Below are positions 32,942 through 42,857 of a stretch of 64,000 bases of DNA, one piece after another. Origin of the DNA: Sphingobacteriales bacterium. GTDB lineage: Bacteria; Bacteroidota; Bacteroidia; Chitinophagales; UBA2359. The position numbers were made by a program, and so were the translations under genes. The stretch lies in NCBI GenBank assembly GCA_016711295.1, contig JADJTE010000011.1, positions 1 to 64,000 of the forward strand. The letters are read 5' to 3'. Each line of letters begins with the position of its first letter. Within the stretch, counting starts at the first letter, position 1. The notes beneath the pieces were generated by a model. It saw only the letters and a program-made list of their open reading frames with translations, was not told where the DNA came from and made no database searches.

Positions 32942-33784
32942 TTAGTCTAACGCAAAGCTAATTTTTACGGTGCACATCGCTCGTACATTTTCGCCGTTGC
33001 GCCGTCCTGGCTTCCATAAGGGCATTCGATTTAGGGCTTGTATCACCTCGTTATCGCACGCATTTTTCATGCTCATTTCGCGCGGTATTTTTACATTGCT
33101 GATAGAGCCGTCTACATTGACGATAAACATAGCTACGATAGTGCCCTCTATACTATCGCGCAGCACTTTGGCAGGATATCGCACTTCGCGCAAAATATAC
33201 TTATAAAACTCGCCCATTCCGCCGGGGTACATGGGCAATGTGTCTAAGGGCGCTATATCGCTTAGGGTTGTATCCTCTACCTTAGCTATTTTTCCGCCCG
33301 TAGTATCGCCTTTTCCCGCTGTATCGGAGTTGGGTTGGGTGGGGTTTTGGGCGGCACTATCGATGTTAGTATCATTGGCAGGCGTATCGGGTGCGGGCGG
33401 TGTAGGCGTAGGAACTGCAACCAAGGGCGGCGCATCGTTGTGGGTAGGCTGTTTGGGAGCAGGTGGCTTAGGGGTGGGAGGGTTTGGCGGCGGAGCTGCG
33501 GGCTTGGGTTTTTCGGGCGGTGGCGGTGGCTGCATCAATTTATATTGTTTGACGGGTATCAAAACCATTTCTTCCTCTTTGGGTCCAAACCAATCGCTTG
33601 TCTCCCACCATTGCCCGATATACGGAATAGCGACAAACAGGGCAAATATAGCTAAGGTACTGCCAAAAGCAATGCGTAGATGCCCGACATAGCGGCGGCG
33701 CAGGTCATACGCGCCATACCGCTTGTTTCGGTTGGCAAATACCTGTTCGAGTATAAAATTATATAGCGATTCTCGCTCTGGCAT
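32942..33784 (-). CDS. TonB-family energy transducer
   Basis: 280 residues. A short cytoplasmic N-terminus with the Bacteroidota start pattern (FANRNKRYGAYDLRRRY), one membrane helix at about residues 38-54 (IAFGSTLAIFALFVAIPYIG), a periplasmic Pro/Lys-rich spacer (about 80-150), and a TonB C-terminal domain (YPGGMGEFYKYILREVRYPA...EGTIVAMFIVNVDGSI...MPLWKPGRRNGENV). It links the inner-membrane proton motive force to TonB-dependent outer-membrane transporters; no ExbB/ExbD genes are nearby. Confidence 0.92.
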   Translation of the reverse strand: MPERESLYNFILEQVFANRNKRYGAYDLRRRYVGHLRIAFGSTLAIFALFVAIPYIGQWWETSDWFGPKEEEMVLIPVKQYKLMQPPPPPEKPKPAAPPPNPPTPKPPAPKQPTHNDAPPLVAVPTPTPPAPDTPANDTNIDSAAQNPTQPNSDTAGKGDTTGGKIAKVEDTTLSDIAPLDTLPMYPGGMGEFYKYILREVRYPAKVLRDSIEGTIVAMFIVNVDGSISNVKIPREMSMKNACDNEVIQALNRMPLWKPGRRNGENVRAMCTVKISFALD

Positions 33785-33910
33785 GTCAGCGTTTCAAAAA
33801 TTTAGTTTTGCGTACTAATTTTCAGCCCAAAACATTGGAAAACAAGCACAGTTCTCTCTCGTCAATCGTCAATAAACCCAAAATCATCAATCGCCTATTA
33901 TAAAATTAGC

Positions 33911-34008
33911 GGTCTGATTTTCTAATTTTGAGTAAAAAAAAGTAACCTGAGCATCTTGCTCGCGCCCCTGCTACAAAGCAGTATTTACCGAAATTTAAAA
34001 CACAGACC
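33911..34008. mobile_element. MITE-like family 2, copy 1
   Basis: 98 bp with imperfect inverted ends GGTCTGATTTTCTAATTT and AAATTTAAAACACAGACC. Internal sequence (TTGAGTAAAAA, TTGCTCGCGCCCCTGCTACA) is shared with the copy nested in MITE copy C at 35074-35301. No clear target duplication. Confidence 0.6.
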
Positions 34009-34024
34009 ATTCGTTAGTAGGGGA

Positions 34025-34849
34025 TTAAAACGAAAAACACTTGTATTTCTCACCCCATTGGGCTTGGCTGATTTGGTATTGAGCCGTAAATCCGACCCAA
34101 AGATAGCCGTCTTTGCTACGGGGGTTGCCACGCTCGGCGGTAGCAGTAAAGGGCGGGGTATCGGCGATATATTCATCGGAACGGTCGGCTAAGTCGGCGG
34201 TCATATCGCCGCGTAGTTCGCGCAATAGATTGTTGTCGTAATAATCAGTACTCACATCGTCCAAATAATCGGTTGTTGTCAGTCGGTAGCCCGCTTCTAA
34301 TCCTACTTGCCAATATTCGTTGATGGCGTAGCGCAAGCCGCCGCCTAGGGGCAAGGCTGTTGCCCATAGCCGATATAGGCGTGGGTGTTGCATATCAAGC
34401 CCCTGTCCTTCGGTGCCGAGAGGTTGCAGAGCCACCCACTCGCCGTTGTATTGGGCATGGGGCGAAAATCGGAATACGCCTATGCCACCGTACAAATAAG
34501 GTATCAATCGGCGATGATTGCCCAAAAAATCGACTACTATCTGTACCGTTCCTTCTGTAATAGGCGACCGAAAATGTAAATTGCGCAGGCGCGTAAAAGG
34601 GTTTGTAGCGTTTTCGTCGCTGCCCGCTACCTGAGCATATATTAATGTAGCACGCACTGACAAATAGCGATTGATACCCAGTGTAGTATTTATTCCCAAA
34701 ACGGGACGTATTTCGCTCATTTCCCAATAGGAAGGCATGAGGTCGCCCGAATAATTAGACATACCCAATAATGCACCTACCGAAATGGTTTGCGCTGTGC
34801 AGAGGTTGCCCATAACACAACTACAGAGCAGAATAATAAGAAAGCGCAT
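34025..34849 (-). CDS. DUF6089-family outer-membrane beta-barrel protein
   Basis: A 274-residue protein. The start at 34849 gives a signal peptide (MRFLIILLCSCVMGNLCTAQ) and lies ten bases after a TATCTTTG box. The body shows beta-barrel strands and the family features LGMSNYSGDLMP, LRNLHFRSPI, PYLYGGIGVFRF, VGLEAGYRLTTTDYLDDVST and YLWVGFTAQYQI. Members are outer-membrane proteins of unknown function conserved in Bacteroidota. Intact frame. Confidence 0.82.
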   Translation of the reverse strand: MRFLIILLCSCVMGNLCTAQTISVGALLGMSNYSGDLMPSYWEMSEIRPVLGINTTLGINRYLSVRATLIYAQVAGSDENATNPFTRLRNLHFRSPITEGTVQIVVDFLGNHRRLIPYLYGGIGVFRFSPHAQYNGEWVALQPLGTEGQGLDMQHPRLYRLWATALPLGGGLRYAINEYWQVGLEAGYRLTTTDYLDDVSTDYYDNNLLRELRGDMTADLADRSDEYIADTPPFTATAERGNPRSKDGYLWVGFTAQYQISQAQWGEKYKCFSF

Positions 34850-34859
34850 GTTTTTGGGG

Positions 34860-34867
34860 CAAAGATA
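34860..34867 (-). promoter_or_regulatory. Promoter -7 element of the DUF6089 gene
   Basis: TATCTTTG on the minus strand, ten bases before the chosen ATG, implying a very short leader. Confidence 0.55.
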
Positions 34868-35018
34868 CGATAAAAAAACGCAATGTACCGCATTTTGAAT
34901 AGAGCAAGCATCAATGCTTCTGGACAATTGGCTTTTTATTATCCATCTCACAAGCACCACAATATGGTACTCAAAACAATTGCCTGCTATTAACTCAAAG
35001 GTGTTGCTTTCAATAGCC

Positions 35019-35386
35019 GTAACTATTTAGGGTATAGGGTTTGGGGTATGGGGTATAATGGGCTATATCTATTGGTCTGATTTTTTAATTTTGAGATATC
35101 ACCCCTACGGGGCTTTTGTTGCTATACCGTCTTTATTTTCTATTAGGATGTCGCCCATACGGGGCTTAAAAACGGTTATTGTCGGTATTTCTATTAGTGG
35201 TTCCTAATTTTGAGTAAAAAATTCACGAGAACGTCTTGCTTGCGCCCTTGCTACAAAGCAGCATTTACCAAAATTTGTTCCCTAAATTTAAAAACCAAAC
35301 CACTATCTAATAATGCCCGACATCGTTGCATATTCGATTAGAAATAGCGATTCTTGTGGGCTACTCCTACAAGGCTAAATAGTTAC
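35019..35386 (-). mobile_element. MITE family 1, copy C, interrupted by a family 2 element
   Basis: Outer ends GTAACTATTTAGGG and CTAAATAGTTAC, flanked by CAATAGCC and CAATAGCT (8-bp duplication, one mismatch). Inside, 35074-35301 (228 bp, ends GGTCTGATTTTTTAATTT and AAATTTAAAAACCAAACC) is a family 2 element splitting the family 1 core near CTATCTAATAATG. It carries two CTACGGGGCTT/ATACGGGGCTT motifs about 60 bp apart. The remaining bases 34868-35519 hold no gene; a hairpin CGGCTCTCGGTAGTATGG...GAAAGCCG-like inverted repeat lies near 35450-35485 downstream of the acyl-CoA dehydrogenase. Confidence 0.8.
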
Positions 35387-35519
35387 CAATAGCTAACAAA
35401 TCGTATGCCAAAATAGGCAAGTATTGGATAGCTTACTCAAAGCAACAACGGCTCTCGGTAGTATGGATTACCGAAAGCCGTTGTTGGTTTAATGGGTAGC
35501 AGAATAATGTTGTTATTGC

Positions 35520-37350
35520 TTATTGCGCGTCGCTATTGCGCAAAAAGAACCAATACCCGTTGAGGTCTATGAGCTGCTGTGCCAAGCGGCGGCGGGCATT
35601 GACCGTATTGTAGGGTGGGTATTTGGTAAATCGTTTGATACCCATCAGGATCATGCGCAGTTCGTCGCCTTCGGCTAATGCACAGGTGGCATGTTTGGCA
35701 GATGCTGCAATTCGTTCCATACCATCGGAGAACAGAATGCGGGTCATGTCGATATATCGCTCGCAGGCTGCTTGCCCACGTGTGCCGATGAGTTTTTCTG
35801 TTCGCAGCAGGGCAGATTCGCAAACAAACAATTCTATGATGATATCCGATACGTTCATAATAACTTCTTGCTCGTCTTTCAGTTTTTCGCCTAATTTTTG
35901 CATACCTGCACCCGCCAACAGCCATACTAATTTTTTAGCTTGCGCGAGGCTGCGTTTTTCTTGGGCAAAAATGTCGTCTTCGTCGAGGTCGCCAAAATCG
36001 GGAATACTCATCAATTCTTTCATAATTTGTTGGATATAGCCGAACAAATCGCCATAAGTGCCTTTCATGGCGCGTTTGACCAACATATCTATAATCAATA
36101 GGCGGTTTATCTCGTTAGTGCCTTCAAAAATGCGGTTGATGCGCGAGTCGCGGTAGGCACTCGCTACGATTGTTTCTTCCGAAAAGCCCATACCACCATA
36201 TATTTGCACGGCTTCGTCTACTACATAATCTAAGGTTTCTGAGCCATATACTTTTAGGATAGAACATTCGATGGCATATTCTTCGGCGGCTTTTAATTTG
36301 GCTTGCAATTCTGTTCTGCCGCCTGCTTTTAATTTTTCGACCGATTCGGACAGTAGATTAGCGGTGCGGTAATTAGCCGACTCTAAACCGAAAATGCGAG
36401 TAACCTGTTCGGCTAATTTGTGTTGGATAGCACCAAATGACGAAATAGAACGGTCGAACTGTATGCGCTCGTTGGCATATTTGACCGAAAGGTCGCTCAA
36501 CATTTTGGCGCCACCGCATACCATTAATCCCAATTTATAGCGTCCGATATTCAGTACGTTGAAAGCGATTTTTGTGCCTTTGCTTTTTTCGCCCAATAGG
36601 TTTTCGGCGGGTATTTTTACGCCTTCAAAAAATATTTGGCGGGTCGAAGAACCTTTGATGCCCATTTTGTCCTCTTCTGCTCCTAAGCGCACGCCCTCGG
36701 CATGGGCATCGATGAGGAAAGCGGAGAAATTGCGGTTGGTGTCAGTGCCTTCTATTTTGGCAAATACGGTCAGTAGGTCGGCAAATCCCGCGTTAGTAAT
36801 CCACATTTTCTGTCCCGTGATAGTATAGTAGCTTCCGTCGTCAGACAATACGGCTTTGGTTTTCATATTGCCATTGTCGGTGCCTGCGTCGGGTTCGGTG
36901 AGGCAGTAAGCTGCCTTTATTTCGCCGCTGCATAGTCCAGGCAGGTAGCGTTCTTTTTGTGCTTCGGTACCGAAATACAAGACGGGCAACGTACCAATAC
37001 CTGTATGAGCCGTCAGCGATACACCTATAGCCCCTGCCGAGCCTAAGAGTTCGGTAATAAAGGCTTCAGTCTGAGTGTCTATGCCCATACCGCCGTATTG
37101 TTCGGGAACAGACAAGCCCAGCAAACCTAATTCGGCAGCCATATCCAATATCGATACCGTCAATCGGGTTCTTGCTTGTCGATGCGGCGCAAATTGGCCA
37201 AATATGGGTTTCTTGGAAGTCACGCACCGAACTACCCATCATTTTTTGTTCGTCGGTGATTTCTTCGGGAATAAATACGCCGCGTGCTTCTGATATTTTG
37301 ACCAGAAACTCGCCCCCGCGCAATAGGGTGGATTGGATGGTTGCTTCCAT
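35520..37350 (-). CDS. Acyl-CoA dehydrogenase (two single-base deletions near the 5' end)
   Basis: About 610 codons. The start at 37350 (MEATIQSTLLRGGEFLV) is the first Met of the family N-terminus. Frame breaks at 37161-37163 and 37194-37195 vanish if one base is restored at each (WPNLRRIDKQEPDLTVSILD). FAD/substrate motifs are visible: CLTEPDAGTDNGNMKT, GQKMWITNAGFADLLTVFAK, FDRSISSFGAIQHKLA, and the base-carrying region QIYGGMGFSEE. The C-terminal extension of about 150 residues is as in the long Bacteroidota enzymes of beta-oxidation. Probably a working gene with sequence errors. Confidence 0.85.
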
Positions 37351-37497
37351 ACTATAGAATGAGATAATTGAATGAGGTAAATAGGAACCGATAAAAATAG
37401 CTGACCTTTGCCCACTCAAATCCATAACCCGCAAAAGCGCGGGATAGGAGAGCAAAGCGGGTTATTTACCAAACGTTTGTTTGATAAAATTTCGGCA

Positions 37498-37505
37498 CAA
37501 AGTTA
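37498..37505 (-). promoter_or_regulatory. Promoter -7 element of the acyl-CoA dehydrogenase gene
   Basis: TAACTTTG on the minus strand, about 150 bp before the start codon at 37350. Confidence 0.5.
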
Positions 37506-37590
37506 GCAATAAAATACAATTTCTCGTTGCATCTCACGCACATTTTTTTTATTGCTTAATAAAGCGCGAAATTTTTTTTACTTCAATCGC

Positions 37591-37620
37591 TTTGGCTTGG
37601 GTATAAAAATGCTAACTTTG
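37591..37620 (+). promoter_or_regulatory. Full Bacteroidota promoter for the DUF2795 gene
   Basis: TTTG (37591-37594) and TAACTTTG (37613-37620), separated by 18 bp, a near-perfect TTTG-N19-TAnnTTTG promoter. Confidence 0.7.
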
Positions 37621-37804
37621 CGGCTTGTAAGAAACACATTTAATTAAGCTGCTATTGTTAATAGCATAGTAGCATCCTATGAAAACACCGACACACAGTA
37701 CAATATTCGCACTACATTGGCTTATTGCTGCGGGTAGTTTGTCGCCTCTTTCTTGTGCTTATCGCAGTAGCTATTTATTTTTACACTTAAAAAAACAATT
37801 CCGC

Positions 37805-38026
37805 ATGTATTGGACATTAGAGCTTGCCTCTTATTTAGAAGAAGCACCATGGCCTGCCACCAAAGACGAGCTTATCGACTACGCCATCCGTTCGGGTTCG
37901 CCCATTGAGGTTATCGAAAATCTACAAGAACTCGAAGATGAAGGCGATTTGTATGAAGGCATCGAAGAGATTTGGCCTGAATACCCTACTTCTGACGACT
38001 TTTTCTTCAATGAAGATGAATATTAG
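37805..38026 (+). CDS. DUF2795 domain protein
   Basis: 73 residues from ATG 37805. This start was chosen because MYWTLELASYLEEAPWPATK is the conserved family N-terminus. The rest (ELIDYAIRSGSPIEVIENLQ, FFFNEDEY) is highly acidic and helical and keeps the family ending. The family is small, cytoplasmic and nearly universal in this phylum; function unknown. A strong promoter lies 185 bp upstream. Confidence 0.85.
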   Translation: MYWTLELASYLEEAPWPATKDELIDYAIRSGSPIEVIENLQELEDEGDLYEGIEEIWPEYPTSDDFFFNEDEY

Positions 38027-38208
38027 GCAAGCTATGCCTATCATAGCGAGGTATTGGCTGGGCAGATACCTCGCTACTATTTTGTCTGCTAAGGCTCATT
38101 AGCCAAGACAAATGCCCCGCCGCCGCAAATGGTGGCTATGATAATACTATTTTCAATCTATCGGTTATATATTTTTCGTTATATCAAGACGAAAAAATAC
38201 CTTATCCA

Positions 38209-39279
38209 ATGACCCATTTCCTTCCCCAACGCCTGCTCATTACGGGCGGTGCAGGTTTTATCGGTTCGCACTTGGTGCGCCTAATGGTACAAAAATACCC
38301 CCATTGCGAAATTGTCAATTTGGACAAACTGACCTATGCGGGCAACCTCGAAAACCTTCGCGATATAGAAGATGCCGAGAACTATACCTTTGTCAAAGGC
38401 GATATTACTGACGCACGCTTCCTTGACGACCTATTTTATGAATACCGCTTTGATAGCGTTATCCATTTAGCTGCCGAGTCGCACGTGGATAGGTCTATTG
38501 CTAACCCAATGGATTTTATCATGACCAATATCGTTGGTACGGTCTGTTTGCTCAACACCGCCCGCAGTGCTTGGCACCAAGCAGTAGAAGGCAAGCGTTT
38601 TTACCAAGTATCGACCGACGAAGTATATGGCTCTTTGGGCGATACGGGTCTGTTTACCGAAACGACACCCTACGACCCGCGCTCACCCTATTCTGCCTCC
38701 AAAGCGAGTGCCGACCACTTAGTACGCGCCTATTGGCATACCTACGGGCTGCCCGTAGTATTGTCTAATTGCTCCAACAATTATGGGTCCTACCAATTTC
38801 CCGAAAAGCTAATCCCCTTAGCTATTCATAATATCAAACACCAAAAACCCGTACCTATCTACGGCGACGGGCAGTATACGCGCGATTGGCTATGGGTAGA
38901 AGATCACGCCCGCGCTATCGACCTCGTTTTTAGCGACGGAAAAATTGGCGAAACCTATAATATAGGTGGGCACAACGAATGGCGCAATATAGACCTCGTG
39001 CAGTTGTTGTGCAATATTATGGACCGAAAATTAGGACGTGAGGCAGGCACTTCGGCTCAATTAATTACGTTTGTCAAAGACCGTGCGGGGCATGACCGCC
39101 GCTATGCCATTGATGCCCAAAAAATAGGGCGCGAATTAGGTTGGCAGCCTTCGCTCCAATTCGCCGAAGGTTTAGAGCGCACCGTCGATTGGTATTTAGC
39201 CAACGACCAATGGTTGCACAACGTCACTTCGGGCGATTATTTGCGCTATTATGCCCAGCAATACGGGTTGCCGCACTAA
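38209..39279 (+). CDS. rfbB: dTDP-glucose 4,6-dehydratase
   Basis: 356 residues, intact. An extended short-chain dehydrogenase: GGAGFIGSHL (NAD-binding GxxGxxG, about residues 12-21), HLAAESHVDRSI, STDEVYGSLGDTG, and the catalytic YSASKASADH (YxxxK). It makes dTDP-4-keto-6-deoxyglucose, first step from dTDP-glucose towards rhamnose and other deoxysugars of surface polysaccharides. rfbD lies 15 kb away (53881-54783), so the dTDP-rhamnose genes are split. It converges with the AtpZ gene. Confidence 0.95.
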   Translation: MTHFLPQRLLITGGAGFIGSHLVRLMVQKYPHCEIVNLDKLTYAGNLENLRDIEDAENYTFVKGDITDARFLDDLFYEYRFDSVIHLAAESHVDRSIANPMDFIMTNIVGTVCLLNTARSAWHQAVEGKRFYQVSTDEVYGSLGDTGLFTETTPYDPRSPYSASKASADHLVRAYWHTYGLPVVLSNCSNNYGSYQFPEKLIPLAIHNIKHQKPVPIYGDGQYTRDWLWVEDHARAIDLVFSDGKIGETYNIGGHNEWRNIDLVQLLCNIMDRKLGREAGTSAQLITFVKDRAGHDRRYAIDAQKIGRELGWQPSLQFAEGLERTVDWYLANDQWLHNVTSGDYLRYYAQQYGLPH

Positions 39280-39376
39280 CAAACAAGTATAGGTCAATTG
39301 TAAGCCTGTTTATAGTTCTGAGTGGGTGGTGGGTAGTGAGTAGTTTTTGGCACTCTAATCCCTCTAATGAACGGGA

Positions 39377-39719
39377 TTATGGCTTTCGGGTCGCTTCTTT
39401 GATGACGATATACATCGATAAGGCTACACCCAATAAAGTGCCGAGCAGCGTGAGCCAAGGGCTGCTATGCAATAATTTGTCTAACCATATACCGCCCAAT
39501 ACGCCCAAAAGTATGGCTGCTATCATCTGAAAGCCCAAGGACGAGTAGCGGGCATAGTTCGACATGGAGCCTTGCGCGTCGCTTTTTTTGGTCGGAGTTG
39601 TCCGATTTGCTTGTTTTTCGCGTTATTTCGCCTGTAAACTCGTTATAGTCATAGTCGGCTATTTCGGGCGGCGCGGGTTTATCGGGGTTTTCGGGGGGGG
39701 TGGGCGGAGGATTTTGCAC
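39377..39719 (-). CDS. AtpZ/AtpI-family membrane protein (one frameshift)
   Basis: About 113 residues. A Pro-rich N-terminus (MQNPPPTPPENPDKPAPPEI) passes into MSNYARYSSLGFQMIAAILL when one base is removed from the T7 run (plus strand) at 39583-39589. Two membrane helices follow (GFQMIAAILLGVLGGIWLDK; WLTLLGTLLGVALSMYIVIK). Family members assist assembly or ion supply of the F0 ATP synthase rotor. The start overlaps the end of the bactofilin gene by 41 bp, the usual arrangement in this phylum. Confidence 0.82.
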
Positions 39720-40146
39720 TGTTGGTATGGTTTTGGGGTATGTCGGAAATAACTGTATGGGTAGTGTCTGTTAGTTCGAAACTAAATTCGCCTTGCGCCA
39801 GCATACAACAATTGCCTACAAATTTGGCTTGTGGTTCGACCACAAATTTTGCTACTGTCACGTCGCCAGTCAGCTCGGCGGTTTCGCGCAAATAGAGGGT
39901 ATCCCGGACGCGGATATGCCCCGTCACTTTGCCTGCCATGTCGATATTTTCTGCTACTATATCGCCTTGAATGACGGCATGTTCGCCGATGACGAGCCTG
40001 CCTTGGCAAACGAGGTTGCCGGTCAGCGTACCGTCGATGCGCAAATCGCCTTCGGCACATAGATTGCCCTTGATATGGATACTCCTATTGAGGATACTGT
40101 GGCTGTGTGCGGCACGCTGGGCTTTGAGGGGAGATAGGCTGAACAT
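39679..40146 (-). CDS. Bactofilin (polymer-forming cytoskeletal protein)
   Basis: 155 residues. The central domain is a right-handed beta-helix with regular six-residue turns (GNLCAEGDLRIDGTLTGNLV, GRLVIGEHAVIQGDIVAENI, DVTVAKFVVEPQAKFVGNC). Flexible ends are typical. Bactofilins polymerise without nucleotide and place wall-modifying enzymes; the M23 peptidase gene upstream on the same strand is the usual partner. Confidence 0.9.
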   Translation of the reverse strand: MFSLSPLKAQRAAHSHSILNRSIHIKGNLCAEGDLRIDGTLTGNLVCQGRLVIGEHAVIQGDIVAENIDMAGKVTGHIRVRDTLYLRETAELTGDVTVAKFVVEPQAKFVGNCCMLAQGEFSFELTDTTHTVISDIPQNHTNSAKSSAHPPRKPR

Positions 40147-40735
40147 GTTTAAATTAGGTGGCTGGTATTTTGTTTAGAATTTTGCAGTTCTTCTCGCAGT
40201 AGGGGGTGGTAAATTCATTTGTATTGATTTGGCTATCGGCAATGACAAAAAACTCCATTCTCCTGTTTTCTAACCTTTCGGGTAATGATTTTAAACTTTT
40301 TGGGAAAACGGGGGGAGTGTTTTGGCACTGGCAAACAAAGTACCTTTGTTCGTACCGCCGTTGGGTTTTTGAAAGATTTGGTTGGGCTGCTACCAATTTT
40401 AGATTTCATCCTCATTTTTATCTCTATTTGAGTGTTGCAGGGGCCCCGGCCCTTTTTTTTTGGCGGGTCCCGGGGGGTTGTGATTTTGTCGGTGAGCGCC
40501 ATTATTTTCCTTGCCATTTTTAAAATTGTATTTAAATTGGGGAGGCTGTTTTGGGCTGATTGAGGCTTATTTTGGAGGTATAGTGGAGAGCTATTGCCGT
40601 TTATAGCTCGGCTTCGCTCACTATGACGGCAAGAGCTTAGTCTCCAAAAATAAACGAATAGCAAGCGGAAAAGCACCATTTAGGTACAAGCAAGTACAGT
40701 TGTCACAAATCTATTTACGATCAATGCACATTCGC
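40147..40735. other. Intergenic region with repeat sequence and a possible OmpA-like remnant
   Basis: 40549-40711 is a repeat also found at 46448-46566. On the minus strand near 40200-40300 the frame reads PERLENRRMEFFVIADSQ, resembling the RxxNRRVE end of OmpA-family domains, but upstream frames are broken. The stretch 40430-40490 is rich in unusual C/G and T runs. No intact gene is supported. Confidence 0.4.
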
Positions 40736-41650
40736 CTAATCCATCAGCCATATATAATCTGCGGGATTGACGGGGTTTTGTCGGTGCCACAGTTCGAAAT
40801 GCAGGTGTATGGGTTGGTTGAGTTCGGCGGTGCCCTTGCCCATGTGGGCAATCACTTCGCCGGTACGCACAAAAGTAGCATTTTTTTTCAATACTGCTGC
40901 ATTGTGTTTATATACCGATACCAAGTCGTGTGCATGTTGTAGCACTATAGTATAGCCATTTTCGGGCGAGTAGTCGGCAAGCAATACCATACCGTCGCAA
41001 ACGGCTTTGATAGGTGCTGCCTCCGAACCGGCGATATCGATTCCGAAATGCCCTTGTGCGGGGTTATAGCTTTGCGATACATAGCCTTCGGCGGGTGTGC
41101 AGAAAAACAAATCGGCAATGCCCGATTCATAGGTATCGCTGGTGGGCGAGTGGTCGATTTGCTCTATTTCGCGGCGCAGGTCAAGTTCGGCGGTTGATAG
41201 TGTGTCTAATATAGGTACGATATCAGTATTAGCACCGCTGTCTGCCCATTCGGTCAGTGGCGATAGTGCTTCGGTCGGAATGGGCATATCTATCGTATCG
41301 GCAAAAATACTACGCAAATGACCAATATATTGCGCTTGTGCGAGCGATACGGCGGCTAAGGAGTCGGTGCTACGTTGTAGGCGCAGGGCGCGGCGGTAAG
41401 TATCCAAGCTACCATAGCCAGGCACATATTCTCGGAGAGGTGTAAAGGCTATGAGCAATAGTGCTGCCAACCAACCTAATAGCAGCAAGGCACTCAGCCA
41501 GCCATAGAGTTTGAGGCGTGTGGGGCGGGCGTGCCAAGCCTCTGCCAACGTGGTATCGTCGTACAGCACCAAGCGGAAGCGGTGTTGTAATTGCTCGAAA
41601 AACGGGGAATAGCGGTGTCGAGGCACTATCAAACGGGTTAGATGAAACAC
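40736..41650 (-). CDS. M23-family cell-wall metallopeptidase
   Basis: 304 residues counted from a GTG at 41650; no ATG precedes the conserved part. One membrane helix at about residues 48-68 (LYGWLSALLLLGWLAALLLI) anchors it to the inner membrane, followed by a helical periplasmic stalk and a LytM/M23 domain with GHFGIDIAG (HxxxD) and IHLHFELW (HxH), the zinc ligands. It would cut peptide bridges of peptidoglycan under bactofilin guidance. The -7 box TACTTTTG at 41650-41657 overlaps the GTG, so the real start may be slightly downstream. Confidence 0.88.
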   Translation of the reverse strand: MFHLTRLIVPRHRYSPFFEQLQHRFRLVLYDDTTLAEAWHARPTRLKLYGWLSALLLLGWLAALLLIAFTPLREYVPGYGSLDTYRRALRLQRSTDSLAAVSLAQAQYIGHLRSIFADTIDMPIPTEALSPLTEWADSGANTDIVPILDTLSTAELDLRREIEQIDHSPTSDTYESGIADLFFCTPAEGYVSQSYNPAQGHFGIDIAGSEAAPIKAVCDGMVLLADYSPENGYTIVLQHAHDLVSVYKHNAAVLKKNATFVRTGEVIAHMGKGTAELNQPIHLHFELWHRQNPVNPADYIWLMD

Positions 41651-41730
41651 AAAAGTACAGTTTATCAGCGCAAAGCGTATTTTTTTTCGATTTTTTTTGG
41701 CAAATGCTTGCCAAAACCAAAAGCCTGCCG

Positions 41731-41738
41731 TATCTTTG
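41731..41738 (+). promoter_or_regulatory. tRNA-Val promoter -7 element
   Basis: TATCTTTG, 22 bp upstream of the mature tRNA 5' end, with TTG about 20 bp further upstream. Confidence 0.6.
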
Positions 41739-41760
41739 CACCCGCAATCAAGAAAGTATT

Positions 41761-41838
41761 GGGAGATTAGCTCAGCTGGTTCAGAGCACCTGCCTTACAA
41801 GCAGGGGGTCATAGGTTCGAACCCTATATCTCCCACCA
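41761..41838 (+). tRNA. tRNA-Val (anticodon TAC)
   Basis: A complete cloverleaf. Acceptor GGGAGAT pairs with ATCTCCC, followed by A and an encoded CCA (to 41838). The D arm is GCTCAGCTGGTTCAGAGC. The anticodon stem CCTGC/GCAGG holds loop CTTACAA (anticodon TAC), and the T arm is TAGGTTCGAACCCTA. Confidence 0.97.
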
Positions 41839-42056
41839 AGTTGTTCGACAGACCGCCCAAATAGGGCGGTCTGTTGCTGTTTTGTATTACGTGCCCATCG
41901 CACATACAATTAGCTGCACATATATACTATTAACAATCATGCGTTCTAATTTAAACGATACAACCGCTTTGCCTATCTAAGCAAGAGGCATATAGGGCAA
42001 TTAGCCCATACAGCCGCAATAGGGCAAAACAACCTTTAAATCAACTTTATTATCTC

Positions 42057-42719
42057 ATGAATTTATTTCGCACAATAGCACTTACTGTGGTGCTGTGTTT
42101 GATGACTGTTTCGGCTGCCTTTGCGCAACAAGGCGGCTCTGGCGGCGAAGTGCTGGGCAAGCCACAATTTCTGCCCAAAGCAACCTACGAAGTAAAGTAT
42201 TGGACAGACATGACGGGCAGAACCTCCGATGTCAAAATTGATACAATGTACTTCTTTGGTAACGACCGCGCTGCTTCCCAATATACCAGCGGCCGCTCTT
42301 TGTCGGCGCGTTATGCCAATACCGACTCGCTGATATATGTATTAGCTCCCAAACTCGGTATGGGCGAAAAAGAATGGATTATGGGCGAAAACTATGTGCG
42401 CCGCATGAACCGCGCTGTTGTGCCTTTCAAAGGCTTCGACCGCTCTGTATACCGCGTATATGTAAGCCCACTGAGCCATAAAGACGACGGCACGGGCGAA
42501 ACGGTATTGGTATCCAACCAATTCGGCATCGTTTATCGCTATAATAATCGTGGCGAAATATGGATGCTCAACCGCATTGACGTAGTACGCGACGGCAAAT
42601 TGATGGACGAAATAGACATCTTGCCCCTACAAATGGATTTGCAACGCACCGAAATTTTAGAACTACCGAACAATAAAGCTATTCGCGTCATTATCTCTTT
42701 CCTTGCATTTTCTCCGTAG
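42057..42719 (+). CDS. Secreted protein of unknown function
   Basis: 220 residues, intact, with a signal peptide (MNLFRTIALTVVLCLMTVSA, cleavage near AFAQ). The mature part has no family I recognise; it is beta-rich and basic (DMTGRTSDVKIDTMYFFGND, EKEWIMGENYVRRMNRAV, SNQFGIVYRYNNRGEIWMLN). GldN was considered from the overall feel but its motifs are absent. It is monocistronic: a terminator follows at 42858-42896. Confidence 0.6.
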   Translation: MNLFRTIALTVVLCLMTVSAAFAQQGGSGGEVLGKPQFLPKATYEVKYWTDMTGRTSDVKIDTMYFFGNDRAASQYTSGRSLSARYANTDSLIYVLAPKLGMGEKEWIMGENYVRRMNRAVVPFKGFDRSVYRVYVSPLSHKDDGTGETVLVSNQFGIVYRYNNRGEIWMLNRIDVVRDGKLMDEIDILPLQMDLQRTEILELPNNKAIRVIISFLAFSP

Positions 42720-42857
42720 CAGCGAGTTTACAATTAGCTGTTACGGAGAAAATAGGCTATTTAACAACAGATTATCATCACTAAGAAGGACTAAGAACCG
42801 ATAATCTTGCGCTATGAAAAACACCACTCAAAACCAACGCCACCCAAGCCCACTACC

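Noticed and set aside
40233..40679. Basic 148-residue protein on the minus strand
   Set aside because: It starts inside a dispersed repeat, has no conserved features and overlaps an apparent OmpA-like remnant in another frame.
42057..42719. Gliding protein GldN
   Set aside because: Length and signal peptide are compatible but I could not find the conserved GldN stretches.
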